A stretch of 34,430 bases of DNA from Candidatus Mediterraneibacter norwichensis (GCA_019112765.1 DXIU01000006.1:1-34430), one strand, 5' to 3'; counted from the stretch's first letter, positions 1-8,011 are shown. A program made the numbers and translations. The notes: generated by a model not told the origin, from the letters alone.

Positions 1-1029
1 AATTCCTAAAACAGCCGCATACCAGCTCAGGCTGCAGGAGATCCTCATTGGTTCATAGTCAGTAAGCCCCAGTTCCCCGTATGGCTGAGCAGCAACTGCC
101 GTAACCACGGAAGTCAGGACGCCGCCGATAATGCCGGGAATGGCTGCAAAGCCGGCATAATGACGTGCTAACTGCGCTCTGGTGTACCCCATGGCAGAAA
201 GCGTTCCGATCATCTGCTGCTCTGTCTTTACCTTTCTGCTGATAATGATGCAGATCAGCGCCACCGCCACAAGAGGCAGGATGCACAGAAGCATCCACGA
301 CATGATCAGAAACATTTCCGCCTGTGAGCGTACCATCACAATTCGCTGGTTTTCTTCCGCTGCTGTATAGCTGTTCATATGATATTTCTCATTGACGGCC
401 CTGCGGAAATCTGTATCGTCATTTCCGCTATATCTGACCAGATACTGGCAGTCCGTCTTTCCCAGTTCTGCAAAGTCTTCCTCAGACATATAGGCAAGAA
501 AAAAAGTGGAGATATTCTTATATGAGTCGCCCTCATTTTCGAGCAAGTACAGATAGTCCGGCCGCTGGAAGAAACCGGTCACCGTGTAGTCTTCTTCTCC
601 GATCCTGATCTGATCTCCTATAGAGATGTCCATATTGACCGCATAGCCTTCGGACAGGATCACCTCGCCTTTTTCATCTGCATCCTTTCCTTCTGTCACA
701 TCGTAGAGATCCACTTTCCGTGTCTTATGGAATACCCTTGCAGTAGTTCCGCCGGTATCAATATTTATATAGGACTGTGCTTCCAACGTAATCCCATACT
801 CTTCTTCCAGATCCTCAATATCCGATTCCGGGATCGGGATATAGGTCGTAAAATGAGCATCCTCCAGCTTCTGTTTTTCAAAAAATTCATCTGCAAAGTC
901 CAGAATTGCATTTCCCGCAATGTGAAACAGGAAAAACAGAAAGAGCGCCGCCATCGTCAGTACGGTGGAGGCTATATAAAACGACAAATTCTGCCGGATA
1001 TTCCGGACGTATCTTCTCCTCAGTTTCAT
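1..1029 (-). CDS. FtsX-type ABC transporter permease (partial, 3' end outside window)
   Basis: This open frame is missing from the ORF track because it runs off the left edge. I translated about 343 residues from the ATG at 1029 (MKLRRRYVRNIRQN). An N-terminal membrane segment (about residues 17-40) is followed by a large extracytoplasmic domain (about 45-240) of the MacB/FtsX periplasmic-core type, then a strongly hydrophobic segment (about 245-270) and a short loop with the 'GTLSAMGYTRAQL' stretch typical of FtsX permeases. The gene lies 12 bases downstream of the ATPase gene in the same direction, so the two form one exporter or a lipid/peptide-extruding complex. Substrate unknown. The C-terminal membrane helices lie outside the window. 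The family call is firm; the specific role is not. Confidence 0.88.
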   Translation of the reverse strand, partial: MKLRRRYVRNIRQNLSFYIASTVLTMAALFLFFLFHIAGNAILDFADEFFEKQKLEDAHFTTYIPIPESDIEDLEEEYGITLEAQSYINIDTGGTTARVFHKTRKVDLYDVTEGKDADEKGEVILSEGYAVNMDISIGDQIRIGEEDYTVTGFFQRPDYLYLLENEGDSYKNISTFFLAYMSEEDFAELGKTDCQYLVRYSGNDDTDFRRAVNEKYHMNSYTAAEENQRIVMVRSQAEMFLIMSWMLLCILPLVAVALICIIISRKVKTEQQMIGTLSAMGYTRAQLARHYAGFAAIPGIIGGVLTSVVTAVAAQPYGELGLTDYEPMRISCSLSWYAAVLGI

Positions 1030-1041
1030 TCTGCTCCTCCT

Positions 1042-1740
1042 CTACAGTTCCAGCTCTTCCGCCGGAATCTTCCTTTCATTGAATACGCTCTTCTCAACTC
1101 TGCCGTCCCGGATTCGTATGATCTGATCTGCCATCTTCGCGATTGCCTCATTATGGGTAATGATCACGACTGTGGTGCCGTACTGCCGATTCATCTTCTC
1201 CACGAACTGCAGGACCTTTTTAGAGGATCGGGTATCCAGGGCACCGGTCAGTTCATCACAGAGCAGCAGCCTGGGATTTTTGATCATGGCTCTTGCAATG
1301 GCCGCCCTCTGCTGCTGGCCGCCGGAAAGCTCCCGTGGAAAGCGTCTGCGGTACTGCTCCAGTTCAAGTGCTCCCAGCACCTCGCTCAGATCAAGAGGAG
1401 ATTCTGAGATATCTGATACTACCTCGATATTCTCCTCAACTGTCAGGTCCCGGATCAGATTATAGAACTGGAAGACAAATCCCACCTCTCCTTTTCTGTA
1501 CAAGGTACGTTCCTTTGGCGTCAGTCCGATCAGACTTCTTCCCTCTATGGTCAATTCTCCGGCATCCAGCGTATCCAGGCCGCCCAGCATGTTCAATATT
1601 GTACTCTTTCCGGAACCGGAAGGTCCAAGAATCGCACAGATCTCCCCTTTTCCGATGACAAGATCTGCATGGTCCAGCGCATAGACCGCCGCCTCTCCTT
1701 CTCCGTATTTTTTTACCGCATCCTTTAAACAGATAAACAT
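1042..1740 (-). CDS. ABC transporter ATP-binding protein (LolD/MacB class)
   Basis: ATPase of 232 residues that powers the FtsX-type permease encoded next to it. Visible motifs are Walker A GPSGSGKST, Q-loop region VFQFYNLI, signature LSGGQQQR, Walker B LLLCDELTGALD and the switch histidine in VIITHN. This is the usual size for the LolD/SalX family. The ORF track starts at 1767, but the ATG at 1740 (MFICLKDAV) has AGGAG at a good distance, whereas the upstream start lies inside the operator palindrome, so I use 1740. The operator at 1756-1789 sits directly in front, which suggests repression by the adjacent TetR protein. Such TetR-ATPase-FtsX sets are often linked to antimicrobial peptide or drug resistance, but the substrate cannot be read from sequence. 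Confidence 0.93.
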   Translation of the reverse strand: MFICLKDAVKKYGEGEAAVYALDHADLVIGKGEICAILGPSGSGKSTILNMLGGLDTLDAGELTIEGRSLIGLTPKERTLYRKGEVGFVFQFYNLIRDLTVEENIEVVSDISESPLDLSEVLGALELEQYRRRFPRELSGGQQQRAAIARAMIKNPRLLLCDELTGALDTRSSKKVLQFVEKMNRQYGTTVVIITHNEAIAKMADQIIRIRDGRVEKSVFNERKIPAEELEL

Positions 1741-1755
1741 ATTTCTCTCCTTTCT

Positions 1756-1789
1756 TTTAAATAACATTATTATTTAAATGTTATTTAAA
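1756..1789. promoter_or_regulatory. Perfect 13-bp inverted repeat, probable TetR operator for the ABC operon
   Basis: The arms TTTAAATAACATT (1756-1768) and AATGTTATTTAAA (1777-1789) are exact reverse complements around an 8-base spacer. The core half-sites AAATAAC and GTTATTT match those of the operator in front of the TetR gene (2545-2565). It lies just upstream of the ATPase ribosome site, so binding would block that transcript. The binding protein is inferred. Confidence 0.75.
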
Positions 1790-1810
1790 AAGGACCCGAA
1801 GGTCCTTTTT
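1787..1810 (-). terminator. Rho-independent terminator with UUCG loop after the TetR gene
   Basis: A perfect 10-bp stem is closed on the minus strand by a C(UUCG)G tetraloop and ends in TTTTT. It starts 3 bases past the TetR stop codon. The first bases of its distal arm overlap the operator arm ending at 1789. Confidence 0.85.
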
Positions 1811-1813
1811 CAT

Positions 1814-2518
1814 TCATCTTTCTCTTATAAAATCTGTTAAGTTGCCTTTGTGCAGTAGCGCATAAAATCCGCCCCGCATGAAGCGTACCATATTTCTTGC
1901 CTGCATTTCCGCCTCTCTTTCTTCTGTCTCATGCTTGATCAGATAAAAGACCATATCAACCTGTAAATGAGAAAACCAGTGGATTGTATCAGCCGTAAAT
2001 TCCGGCACTTCCTCATTGCTGCTTTTATCTCCGATTTTCTCTCCGGTTCCTTCTCCGATTCCTTCCCGAATCAGAGCCGCCACTGCTTTCCCCTGGGCGT
2101 CAATCTGCCCGATCAGCCGGTCAAAGAACGCAGCCACCGCCGGATGCTCCCTGTGGCCGAAGAGGATGGAACAGACTTTTCTATTCCGGTAATAATACCG
2201 CAGGAGCGCCAGGACTGCATTGACATCCTCTTCCTCTGCTTCCGGATTCAGAAGCTCTCTGCCGGCAGACGCACGCTCCCTCTCGTAATGCTCTCCCATG
2301 ACAGCATCAATATGATCCGTAACCGGCTTTATGACATTTTCAAAAAGATCGTCTTTATCTCTAAAGGAAGCATACAGAGCTCCCGTAGTCACGCCCGCCC
2401 GGGTACAGATCCTCCTGAGGGATGATTTTTCAAACCCATATTCGGCAAATTCTTCTGTGGCTGCTTTTAAAAGAGCCGCTCTTGTCTCTTCCGGTATATT
2501 TCCTGCTTTTCTTGACAT
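1814..2518 (-). CDS. TetR/AcrR family transcriptional regulator
   Basis: A 234-residue repressor with an N-terminal TetR helix-turn-helix (about residues 10-57: 'RICTRAGVTTGALYASFRDK') and a variable C-terminal ligand domain. It is divergent in sequence from the second TetR protein at 9448. The start at 2518 is preceded by GGGGTGAT. It heads the ABC/FtsX unit but is separated from it by its own terminator and by a second operator, so regulator and transporter are probably separately transcribed and both repressed by this protein. The inducer is unknown. Confidence 0.93.
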   Translation of the reverse strand: MSRKAGNIPEETRAALLKAATEEFAEYGFEKSSLRRICTRAGVTTGALYASFRDKDDLFENVIKPVTDHIDAVMGEHYERERASAGRELLNPEAEEEDVNAVLALLRYYYRNRKVCSILFGHREHPAVAAFFDRLIGQIDAQGKAVAALIREGIGEGTGEKIGDKSSNEEVPEFTADTIHWFSHLQVDMVFYLIKHETEEREAEMQARNMVRFMRGGFYALLHKGNLTDFIRER

Positions 2519-2544
2519 CAGATCACCCCGCTGTGGACATTGTT

Positions 2545-2594
2545 ATAAATAACACCGTTATTTATTTTATACCGGATCTGCTTCTTTTTGTCAA
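2545..2594 (-). promoter_or_regulatory. TetR promoter with overlapping palindromic operator
   Basis: On the minus strand TTGACA (2589-2594) and TATAAA (2566-2571) are spaced by 17 bases, a near-consensus sigma-A promoter. Immediately downstream of the -10 lies ATAAATAAC-N3-GTTATTTAT (2545-2565), a perfect 9-bp inverted repeat covering the expected start of transcription. This is a textbook autorepression layout and shares half-sites with 1756-1789. Confidence 0.85.
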
Positions 2595-2600
2595 TCCTTC

Positions 2601-3180
2601 TTAACCGACTTCCGTAAACAACGGCGTGGAGTAATACCGATCCCCGGAATCCGGCAGCAGCGCCACAATCGTTTTCCCTTTATTCTCCGGTCTTCGCGCC
2701 AGTTCAACAGCTGCTCTCCGGCACAAAGCCTGCGCCGATTCCCTGAATCTTATGCTTTCCTGCCTTTCCTTCAGAGAGAACCGGAGAGCCTTCCGGTTCT
2801 ACAGCCGCGATGCTTATATCCGGGTTCTGTTCTTTTAAGTATTCTCCGACTCCTGTGATCGTTCCGCCGGTTCCCACTCCTGCCACAAAAATATCGATTT
2901 TTCCGTCCGTATCACGCCAGATCTCCGGACCGGTACCTGATCTGTGCGCCGCCGGATTCGCAGGATTTTCAAACTGTCCGGGGATAAAGCTGTCCGGGAT
3001 CTCTGCCGCCAGCTCCTGCGCCCTGGCAATAGCTCCTTTCATCCCCTTTGCCCCGTCCGTCAGCACCAGCTCTGCACCGTATGCCTTTAAAATATTTCTG
3101 CGCTCCACGCTCATAGTCTCCGGCATGGTCAGAATGATCCTGTAGCCTTTTGCCGCAGCGATTGCCGCAAGCCGCTCCTT
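2601..3180 (-). pseudogene. cysK: Decayed cysteine synthase (cysK)
   Basis: The main frame encodes the middle of an O-acetylserine sulfhydrylase, with '[18 protein letters not shown]', the '[10 protein letters not shown]' stretch and 'VGTGGTITG' for PLP phosphate binding. The 5' end is missing: the homology begins at '[15 protein letters not shown]' directly after an in-frame TAG at 3181-3183, so the N-terminal third with the PLP lysine is gone. Near the 3' end 'GIGAGFVPE' is followed by a stop, while the true C-terminus ('[15 protein letters not shown]...', '...STPLFTEVG') continues in another frame and ends at 2601. Roughly 45-50 residues are missing at that junction. The gene is therefore truncated and internally deleted, and cannot make active enzyme. 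Sulfur assimilation probably relies on metY upstream or another cysK. Confidence 0.9.
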
Positions 3181-3183
3181 CTA

Positions 3184-3224
3184 AATATAAATTTACTTGC
3201 AGATTTTTAGCCTGAATTTATATT
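3184..3224. repeat. AT-rich 10-bp inverted repeat at the cysK truncation point
   Basis: AATATAAATT (3184-3193) and AATTTATATT (3215-3224) are exact inverted copies around 21 bases. The repeat abuts the point where cysK homology stops. No T-run follows on either strand, so it is a poor terminator; it may be a rearrangement scar. Confidence 0.45.
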
Positions 3225-3260
3225 CTGTCTGTACATATTGCCTTCTGAGAGTCTGCAGCA

Positions 3261-4565
3261 TCACTCCGCTGCTTCAAACGCTGTGTCAAGCGCCGCGATC
3301 AGGTCGTCCGCCTTCTCGATTCCGACAGACAGCCGGATCGTATTCGGCCTGATCCCCTGCTCTTCCAGTTCCTGTGCCGTGCACTGGCTGTGAGTTGTTG
3401 TGGCCGGATGGATCACAAGTGATTTTACATCCGCCACATTTGCCAGCAGAGAAAAGATCGGCAGGTTATCAATAAATTTCTGTGCAGTCCCTGCGTCTCC
3501 CTTGATCTCAAAGGTAAAGATGGAGCCGCCGCCCTGCGGAAAATACTTTTCATACAGTGCATGGGTTGATTCGCTTTCCAGGGACGGGTGATGCACTGCC
3601 TCCACCTGCGGATGATTGGCCAGATATTTTACGACCTTCAGAGCATTTTCCACATGGCGCTCCACCCGAAGAGAGAGAGTCTCCAGTCCCTGCAGCAGAA
3701 GGAAAGCGTGGAACGGGGAAAGGGTAGCTCCTGTATCCCTCAAAAGGACTGCACGGATATATGTCGCAAAGGACGCTGCCGGAGCCGCATCTGTAAATGA
3801 AACACCGTGATAACTGGGATTCGGCTCTGAGATCCACGGATATTTTCCTGAACCTTTCCAGTCAAACCTGCCGCTGTCAATGATCACACCACCCAGAGCC
3901 GTGCCATGCCCGCCGATAAACTTTGTTGCTGAGTGCACCACGATATCCGCTCCGTGCTCAATCGGCCTCACCAGATACGGTGTGGCAAATGTAGAATCCA
4001 CGACAAGCGGAATCCTGTGTTTATGGGCTAGCTCTGCAAGATTTTCCAGATCCGCCACATTGGAATTCGGATTTCCCAGCGTTTCTACAAAGATTGCTTT
4101 CGTATTTTCCTGAATTGCCCTTTCAAATGCGCCCTCTTCTTCCGGATTCACAAATGTTGCCGTGATCCCGCCTGTAAGCGGCAGCGTATGAGCCAGAAGA
4201 TTGTAGGATCCTCCATATATCGTCTTAGAAGCAACAATGTGTTCGCCGGCCTTTGCCAGTGCCTGAAATGTATAGGTAATGGCCGCGGCTCCCGAAGCTG
4301 TTGCAAGAGCTGCCGTGCCGCCCTCCAGAGCCGCAATTCTCTGCTCAAATGCATCCTCCGTCGGATTCGTCAGTCTCCCGTATATGTTTCCCGAATCCTT
4401 CAGAGCGAAGCGGTCCGCCGCATGCTGACAGTCATCAAACACGAAAGATGCTGATGCATAGATCGGAACTGCTCTTGCCCCTGTTGCCGGATCCGGCTGC
4501 TCCTGCCCGATATGTACCTGTTTTGTCTCAAAGCTCCAGTTCTGTGAATTTCTGATGTCTGTCAT
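3261..4565 (-). CDS. metY: O-acetylhomoserine aminocarboxypropyltransferase (sulfhydrylase)
   Basis: PLP enzyme of the Cys/Met metabolism family that makes homocysteine from O-acetylhomoserine and sulfide. At 434 residues it is of normal family length. Visible landmarks are 'YGRLTNPT', '[10 protein letters not shown]', '[11 protein letters not shown]', the '[22 protein letters not shown]' region and the PLP lysine in '[11 protein letters not shown]'. The long C-terminal region with '[15 protein letters not shown]' favours the O-acetylhomoserine sulfhydrylase branch over cystathionine gamma-synthase. The ORF track starts at 4580, but the GGAGGA inside that first stretch is a ribosome site placed 6-7 bases before the ATG at 4565 ([10 protein letters not shown]), so I use 4565. 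It has its own promoter region. It is upstream of the cysK remnant, an old sulfur-assimilation pair. Confidence 0.93.
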   Translation of the reverse strand: MTDIRNSQNWSFETKQVHIGQEQPDPATGARAVPIYASASFVFDDCQHAADRFALKDSGNIYGRLTNPTEDAFEQRIAALEGGTAALATASGAAAITYTFQALAKAGEHIVASKTIYGGSYNLLAHTLPLTGGITATFVNPEEEGAFERAIQENTKAIFVETLGNPNSNVADLENLAELAHKHRIPLVVDSTFATPYLVRPIEHGADIVVHSATKFIGGHGTALGGVIIDSGRFDWKGSGKYPWISEPNPSYHGVSFTDAAPAASFATYIRAVLLRDTGATLSPFHAFLLLQGLETLSLRVERHVENALKVVKYLANHPQVEAVHHPSLESESTHALYEKYFPQGGGSIFTFEIKGDAGTAQKFIDNLPIFSLLANVADVKSLVIHPATTTHSQCTAQELEEQGIRPNTIRLSVGIEKADDLIAALDTAFEAAE

Positions 4566-4588
4566 GCCAGTCTCCTCCATTTTCGTTC

Positions 4589-4622
4589 AATCGTATATTA
4601 AAACGATTATCGATGTATTATA
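4589..4622 (-). promoter_or_regulatory. metY -10 element and inverted repeat near the transcription start
   Basis: A consensus TATAAT lies on the minus strand at 4617-4622; the -35 is weak. Between it and the start codon is AATCGT-N8-ACGATT (4589-4608), a perfect 6-bp inverted repeat placed where a repressor would block initiation. I do not recognise the site as a known sulfur operator. Confidence 0.5.
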
Positions 4623-4678
4623 GTTCTTTTTGCTGCTGGATTCATCCTATCACAGTATATGTATTCCTGCTAATACGC

Positions 4679-4716
4679 AAAAAAAATATCCGGTTATAGG
4701 TTCATCCTATAACCGG
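4679..4716 (-). terminator. Terminator of the alarmone synthetase gene
   Basis: A perfect 11-bp stem CCGGTTATAGG / CCTATAACCGG with a 5-base loop is followed on the minus strand by a long T-run (TATTTTTTTT). It lies 8 bases after the stop codon of the gene at 4724-5470. Confidence 0.92.
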
Positions 4717-4723
4717 GCTCTTC

Positions 4724-5470
4724 TTACATAAAATTGATATCTATTTTCTTGAGCTTTTCATACAGCGCTTCCGCATCCGTAGTTTCTTCTTTGATATTGT
4801 CCATCTCTATCCGGATTTCCTGCATCGTCTCATCTATGTGCGCGATCTCATCTGCGCACTCTTTCAGACGGGCGATCACCTTCTCCGCATGTTCCACTTT
4901 TTTCTTGTATTTGATCTGATGCTCCAGACTCGCCCAGAAATCCATGGCAATGGTCCGGATCTGTACCTCCGCCTTTACTTCTTTCATAGACTCCGCAAAG
5001 AAGATCGGGACACTGACAATCAGATGAAGGCTGCGGTAGCCGTTCGGTTTCGGGCTGCTGATATAGTCTTTTCTCCTGATCAGCCGGATATCGTCCTGCT
5101 TTGTCAGCGCATCTGCCAGGAGATAAATATCATCAATATAGGAACATATCACCCGGATCCCGGCAATGTCGTTCAGGTTGTTCTCAATGTTCTCCCTTGT
5201 AGGAGGTATTCCCATCCTCGCCATCTTCTCAAGAATGCTTGTCTGACTCTTCAGCCGCGTCTCAATCGAGCTGATCGGGTTTCTCTTGTATCTGACCTCA
5301 AATTCCGTATCCAGGACCTCAAACTTTGTATTGATCTCCTTGATCGCGCAGGCATATCCCATCATAAGTTCTTTATAATCGAGAACACCGTCCAGAAGGT
5401 CCATTGCCTGCCCCATGATAAGATTTGTTCCGGCTCCTTCGGCAAGCTGAAGCCAGTTCTTTTTTTCCAT
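4724..5470 (-). CDS. Small alarmone synthetase (RelA/SpoT synthetase domain, YjbM/RelQ-like)
   Basis: Cytoplasmic (p)ppGpp synthetase of 248 residues that transfers pyrophosphate from ATP to GDP/GTP. The synthetase fold is visible in 'IAGIRVICSYIDDIYLLADAL', the substrate loop 'SPKPNGYRSLHLIVSVP' and 'AEVQIRTIAMDFWASLEHQIKYK'. There is no hydrolase domain, TGS or ACT domain, so this is a stand-alone synthetase and not a full Rel protein. The C-terminal 50 residues are predicted helical and charged, as in RelQ-type tetramers. The start at 5470 has a good GGAGG. It is a single-gene transcript with its own terminator. Confidence 0.92.
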   Translation of the reverse strand: MEKKNWLQLAEGAGTNLIMGQAMDLLDGVLDYKELMMGYACAIKEINTKFEVLDTEFEVRYKRNPISSIETRLKSQTSILEKMARMGIPPTRENIENNLNDIAGIRVICSYIDDIYLLADALTKQDDIRLIRRKDYISSPKPNGYRSLHLIVSVPIFFAESMKEVKAEVQIRTIAMDFWASLEHQIKYKKKVEHAEKVIARLKECADEIAHIDETMQEIRIEMDNIKEETTDAEALYEKLKKIDINFM

Positions 5471-5559
5471 TGTTTCCTCCGTTCCGGCAGCATATCTGCT
5501 GTCTGTCTGATTCTGTACTCTGTTACTATTTTAGCGCATGAAACCGGAAGGCTCAATTA

Positions 5560-5911
5560 AATTACTCTAAAAAAATATTAACTGTCTCTTTTTAATTGCT
5601 GTTGATATATATTTTCTCGCCTGTAACCGTACTCTTCATTTTGGGAAAGAACTGCTGCAGGGTCTGGTCTGTAAAACATCTGTCCAGTATATACTCTATA
5701 TGGTTCTCTGCCGGTTTCTGCTGCTGCCGTTCATGCATCCGCAAAAGCGCGGCGCCTGCGGCTGTACACTTCACGAAAATCCAGGCCGGATGGTTCCATC
5801 TGTTATTCACCGTAAGGAGATGCAGAAGCACTCCGCCAAATCCCCATACACAGCTGATCGGAAAGAACAAGTCGCTGGTCCGGCTGGTAAAATCCTTCTG
5901 CCTTCAGCCAT
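5560..5911. other. About 350 bases without a convincing gene
   Basis: All frames are open only in short pieces. The track ORF at 5592-5870 (minus) starts with TTG, lacks a ribosome site and has a hydrophobic start ('FPISCVWGFGGVLLHLL') but no recognisable family. The stretch follows the 3' end of a membrane protein that seems cut short, so it may be degenerate coding sequence. No RNA gene or repeat is seen. Confidence 0.4.
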
Positions 5912-6316
5912 TCAGCCTCGGGATTCTTCCATATACTCTGTCCCCGGTATCCTTACCTTTTTGGAATGGCAGAACCAGAGGCAGTCAAGAACAAGAGCAT
6001 CATACCAGTCAATAATCAGCCAGATCACATAGGAATCCCGGAATCCTTCCCAGAACGTATCTGCTCCATTAAACTGTTTCAGGATAAAAGTGAAGGCGAA
6101 CACAAAAACAAGCAGGGCGGCTCCCTTCCGAATGATGTCCGCCCTGGTAAAACGCTGTTCTCTTTTCTCGATCAAGCCCGACTCAATACATTTCTCCCGT
6201 ATGGCCGGGGGATAATCCCCCACTGATGTGAGGGGATTTTTCAGTGTCAGAGGCACGATCAGGATTGTGAATAACAGGATTCCGATCAGGCTTTCTATAA
6301 TGATTATCATATTCAC
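5912..6316 (-). CDS. Small membrane protein of unknown function (possibly C-terminally truncated)
   Basis: A 134-residue protein with membrane segments at about residues 3-24, 65-83 and 95-112. A conserved-looking stretch 'NGADTFWEGFRDSYVIWLIIDWYDALVLDCLWFCHSK' precedes 'IPGTEYMEES'. I recall similar uncharacterised clostridial proteins that continue past the 'IPGTE' point with further membrane helices, so the abrupt end here may reflect truncation; this is from memory and needs checking. The ribosome site (GAAGGTGA) is acceptable. It is the last gene of the minus-strand methyltransferase cluster and likely cotranscribed with it. No function can be assigned. Confidence 0.6.
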   Translation of the reverse strand: MNMIIIIESLIGILLFTILIVPLTLKNPLTSVGDYPPAIREKCIESGLIEKREQRFTRADIIRKGAALLVFVFAFTFILKQFNGADTFWEGFRDSYVIWLIIDWYDALVLDCLWFCHSKKVRIPGTEYMEESRG

Positions 6317-6365
6317 TTCACCTTCAGTCTCACATAAAAACTTCTCGTTCTCCTAAATCATAATG

Positions 6366-6920
6366 TCAGTCTCCCAATGCCAGATGGATCATTTTGACCA
6401 TTCCAAACCGATCCGAGACATCTATGCTGATTTTTGTAATCAATTTTAACCCGTTTCGTTTGATAAACCCGTAGTACGGTTCATCCGCCAACACTCTGGC
6501 ATTGCCGCCCAAGGCGGAAACCAGAGCATTCGCTGCAAGATACGTTTCCCGCTCCGGTTCCGGCAACAGCCTGCGCCGGTATTTGATCACATCCGGAAGA
6601 TCCACAGCATACCAGCGGGTTTGCCCATTATCATTTCGGTCATACGTTGTCTCCAGACCGCACCCCAGCTGCACGATAGCGCCATCCGGCCTGCGCTTCA
6701 GGAAATCCCGAATATGCCGGTCCATATTGGCAGAACGGGATGCAGAAGCCAGCAGCGTATATTGGCTCTGTTTTCCTTTTTCCATCAGCCCGGAAGGCAA
6801 CTTTTCTTTTAATGAAAGCGCCTTTTTATCATATAAAATTTGCGGATGCATTTCACTGGCATAAATCCTTCCCAGCATAGGGATAAACATCGTATCTTCC
6901 ACCGTACCAAATCCAGACAT
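6366..6920 (-). CDS. Class I SAM methyltransferase, LCM/PPM1-like, internally deleted
   Basis: 184 residues, against 282 for the homologous gene at 8047-8895. The N-terminal half aligns well: 'IVQLGCGLETTYDRNDNG' against 'VVNLGCGLDCTGRTCDNG' (SAM-binding loop), and 'VDLPDVIKYRRRLLPEPERE' against 'IDLPDVIKVRNSLLPAGERE'. After 'YLAANAL' it jumps to a C-terminal piece ('RFGMVKMIHLAL') matching the end of the paralog. About 100 residues covering the second half of the Rossmann fold are missing without a frame break. The protein is probably inactive, though the SAM loop and the C-terminal strands remain. The start at 6920 has GAGGTGGG. It follows the membrane-anchored methyltransferase gene by 9 bases. 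Confidence 0.72.
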   Translation of the reverse strand: MSGFGTVEDTMFIPMLGRIYASEMHPQILYDKKALSLKEKLPSGLMEKGKQSQYTLLASASRSANMDRHIRDFLKRRPDGAIVQLGCGLETTYDRNDNGQTRWYAVDLPDVIKYRRRLLPEPERETYLAANALVSALGGNARVLADEPYYGFIKRNGLKLITKISIDVSDRFGMVKMIHLALGD

Positions 6921-6929
6921 AATCCCACC

Positions 6930-7748
6930 TCACTTTCTTCCCACCAGCATCCTCGACTCGCCCAGCATCATCATGGCCGCCCGGCGGTGTGAGCCGAATA
7001 CTTCTCTGGCGGTGTCGATCAGGCGCACTTCCTCGTATCCCATATCCCGGAGTTTCTGCGCAAACGTCTCCATATCCCCGTACATCCTCGGTTTCATGTC
7101 ATCGTTGAGGGCGAAGACGCCGCCCTTTTTCAGCACCCGCAGTGTCTCCAGCAGCAGTTCCTGTTTATCCGCCCCGGTAATATTGTGATAAACATAATTG
7201 CTCACCACAGCGTCAAAAGATTCATCCGGGAAATCCAGCTTATTGGCATCGCCATGGCAGAAAGTACACCGGTCCCCTGCCCCTTCACTGGCTGCATTTT
7301 TCTCGCAGAGAGCCTGACTGTAATTGTAAACTGCATCCCAGTAATCAATTCCAACAACCTTTGTCTCCAGCCATGTCAGAGCTGCGCGGATGGATAATGC
7401 CCCTGAGCCGCAGCCTACATCCAACAGTGTACCACTTCCGTCATAATCCAGATATGAAAGTATAGTTTGGTGTACTCGCTCCATCATGCCGCCTCCGCCA
7501 AAGGCATACTGCCGCCGGATCCATGTGATCCAGCCAAGAAGCGCCAGAAGCCCCGCCACGATGATCATAAACAGGATGCCCAGAGCAGAAATATGGAACA
7601 CAGCAAATGACAGTACCGCCAGAAGCGCTGCCAGGGCCGTCAGCCCGCCCACCATATAAAACACCGGATTTGACATCCAGCTTCCATAGTCTTCACCGTG
7701 AGTGCCAAGATAAATTACATTCTGAGATTTGCCACGCTGATCAGTCAT
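6930..7748 (-). CDS. Membrane-anchored class I SAM-dependent methyltransferase
   Basis: 272 residues. Two membrane segments (about residues 30-52 and 57-78) are followed by a cytoplasmic class I methyltransferase domain with motif I 'LLDVGCGSGALSI', acidic motif II 'VVGIDYW', 'HGDANKLDFPDESFDAVVSN' and 'RVLKKGGVFALNDDM'. The track ORF begins at 7862, but AAAGGAGGG sits 6 bases before the ATG at 7748 (MTDQRGKSQN), and the extra N-terminus is low-quality sequence overlapping the upstream gene, so I use 7748. The substrate is unknown. It is the middle gene of a probable operon preceded by a GTTAG-N6-CTAAC box. Confidence 0.87.
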   Translation of the reverse strand: MTDQRGKSQNVIYLGTHGEDYGSWMSNPVFYMVGGLTALAALLAVLSFAVFHISALGILFMIIVAGLLALLGWITWIRRQYAFGGGGMMERVHQTILSYLDYDGSGTLLDVGCGSGALSIRAALTWLETKVVGIDYWDAVYNYSQALCEKNAASEGAGDRCTFCHGDANKLDFPDESFDAVVSNYVYHNITGADKQELLLETLRVLKKGGVFALNDDMKPRMYGDMETFAQKLRDMGYEEVRLIDTAREVFGSHRRAAMMMLGESRMLVGRK

Positions 7749-7789
7749 AAGTACCCTCCTTTCCTTTTCAACAGATTTAATCCTCGTTA

Positions 7790-8011
7790 CTATAGGCGTA
7801 TCGACAATACTCCCAGCCCTGCCTGGAGCGAAGCCATCACCGGGCAAAGGATCAGCGGCCACTGCAATAGATGTTCCGGCGCATCCTTGATAACTGATGG
7901 AGGATAACAGGGAAACATCAAACGTGGGTTATATATCGCTACAGCCACAGCGAACAGATTAAAACAGACTCCCATCATAATCCCATCCAAAACCATGCGT
8001 ATCCAGTTCAC
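7790..8011 (-). CDS. 73-residue membrane protein, probably a truncated remnant
   Basis: GTG start at 8011 with a strong GGAGG 7 bases upstream, giving 73 residues. The first half 'LDGIMMGVCFNLFAVAVAIYNPRLMFPCYPP' forms one membrane helix and ends with a proline/tyrosine stretch; the C-terminal half is weakly hydrophobic and looks unrelated. I have the impression of longer clostridial membrane proteins sharing this start, so a deletion like those in neighbouring genes is plausible. It lies 35 bases after the methyltransferase gene at 8047 and is in the same operon. Function unknown. Confidence 0.5.
   Translation of the reverse strand: MNWIRMVLDGIMMGVCFNLFAVAVAIYNPRLMFPCYPPSVIKDAPEHLLQWPLILCPVMASLQAGLGVLSIRL

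Noticed and set aside
727-1407. Plus-strand ORF of 226 residues
   Set aside because: Antisense to the FtsX permease and the ATPase, whose motifs are clear on the minus strand; no ribosome site or recognisable domain.
2704-3126. The 140-residue cysK ORF as a functional short protein
   Set aside because: It lacks the PLP lysine region, and the true C-terminus lies out of frame, so it is a pseudogene fragment.
4649-4711. 10-base direct repeat TTCATCCTAT in the metY upstream region
   Set aside because: One copy is the loop and stem of the terminator; the second is imperfectly placed. This is more likely coincidence than an operator pair.
5592-5870. Minus-strand ORF of 92 residues with a hydrophobic start
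   Set aside because: TTG start, no ribosome site, no recognised family. It may be degenerate remains of the upstream membrane gene, but I cannot support it as a gene.
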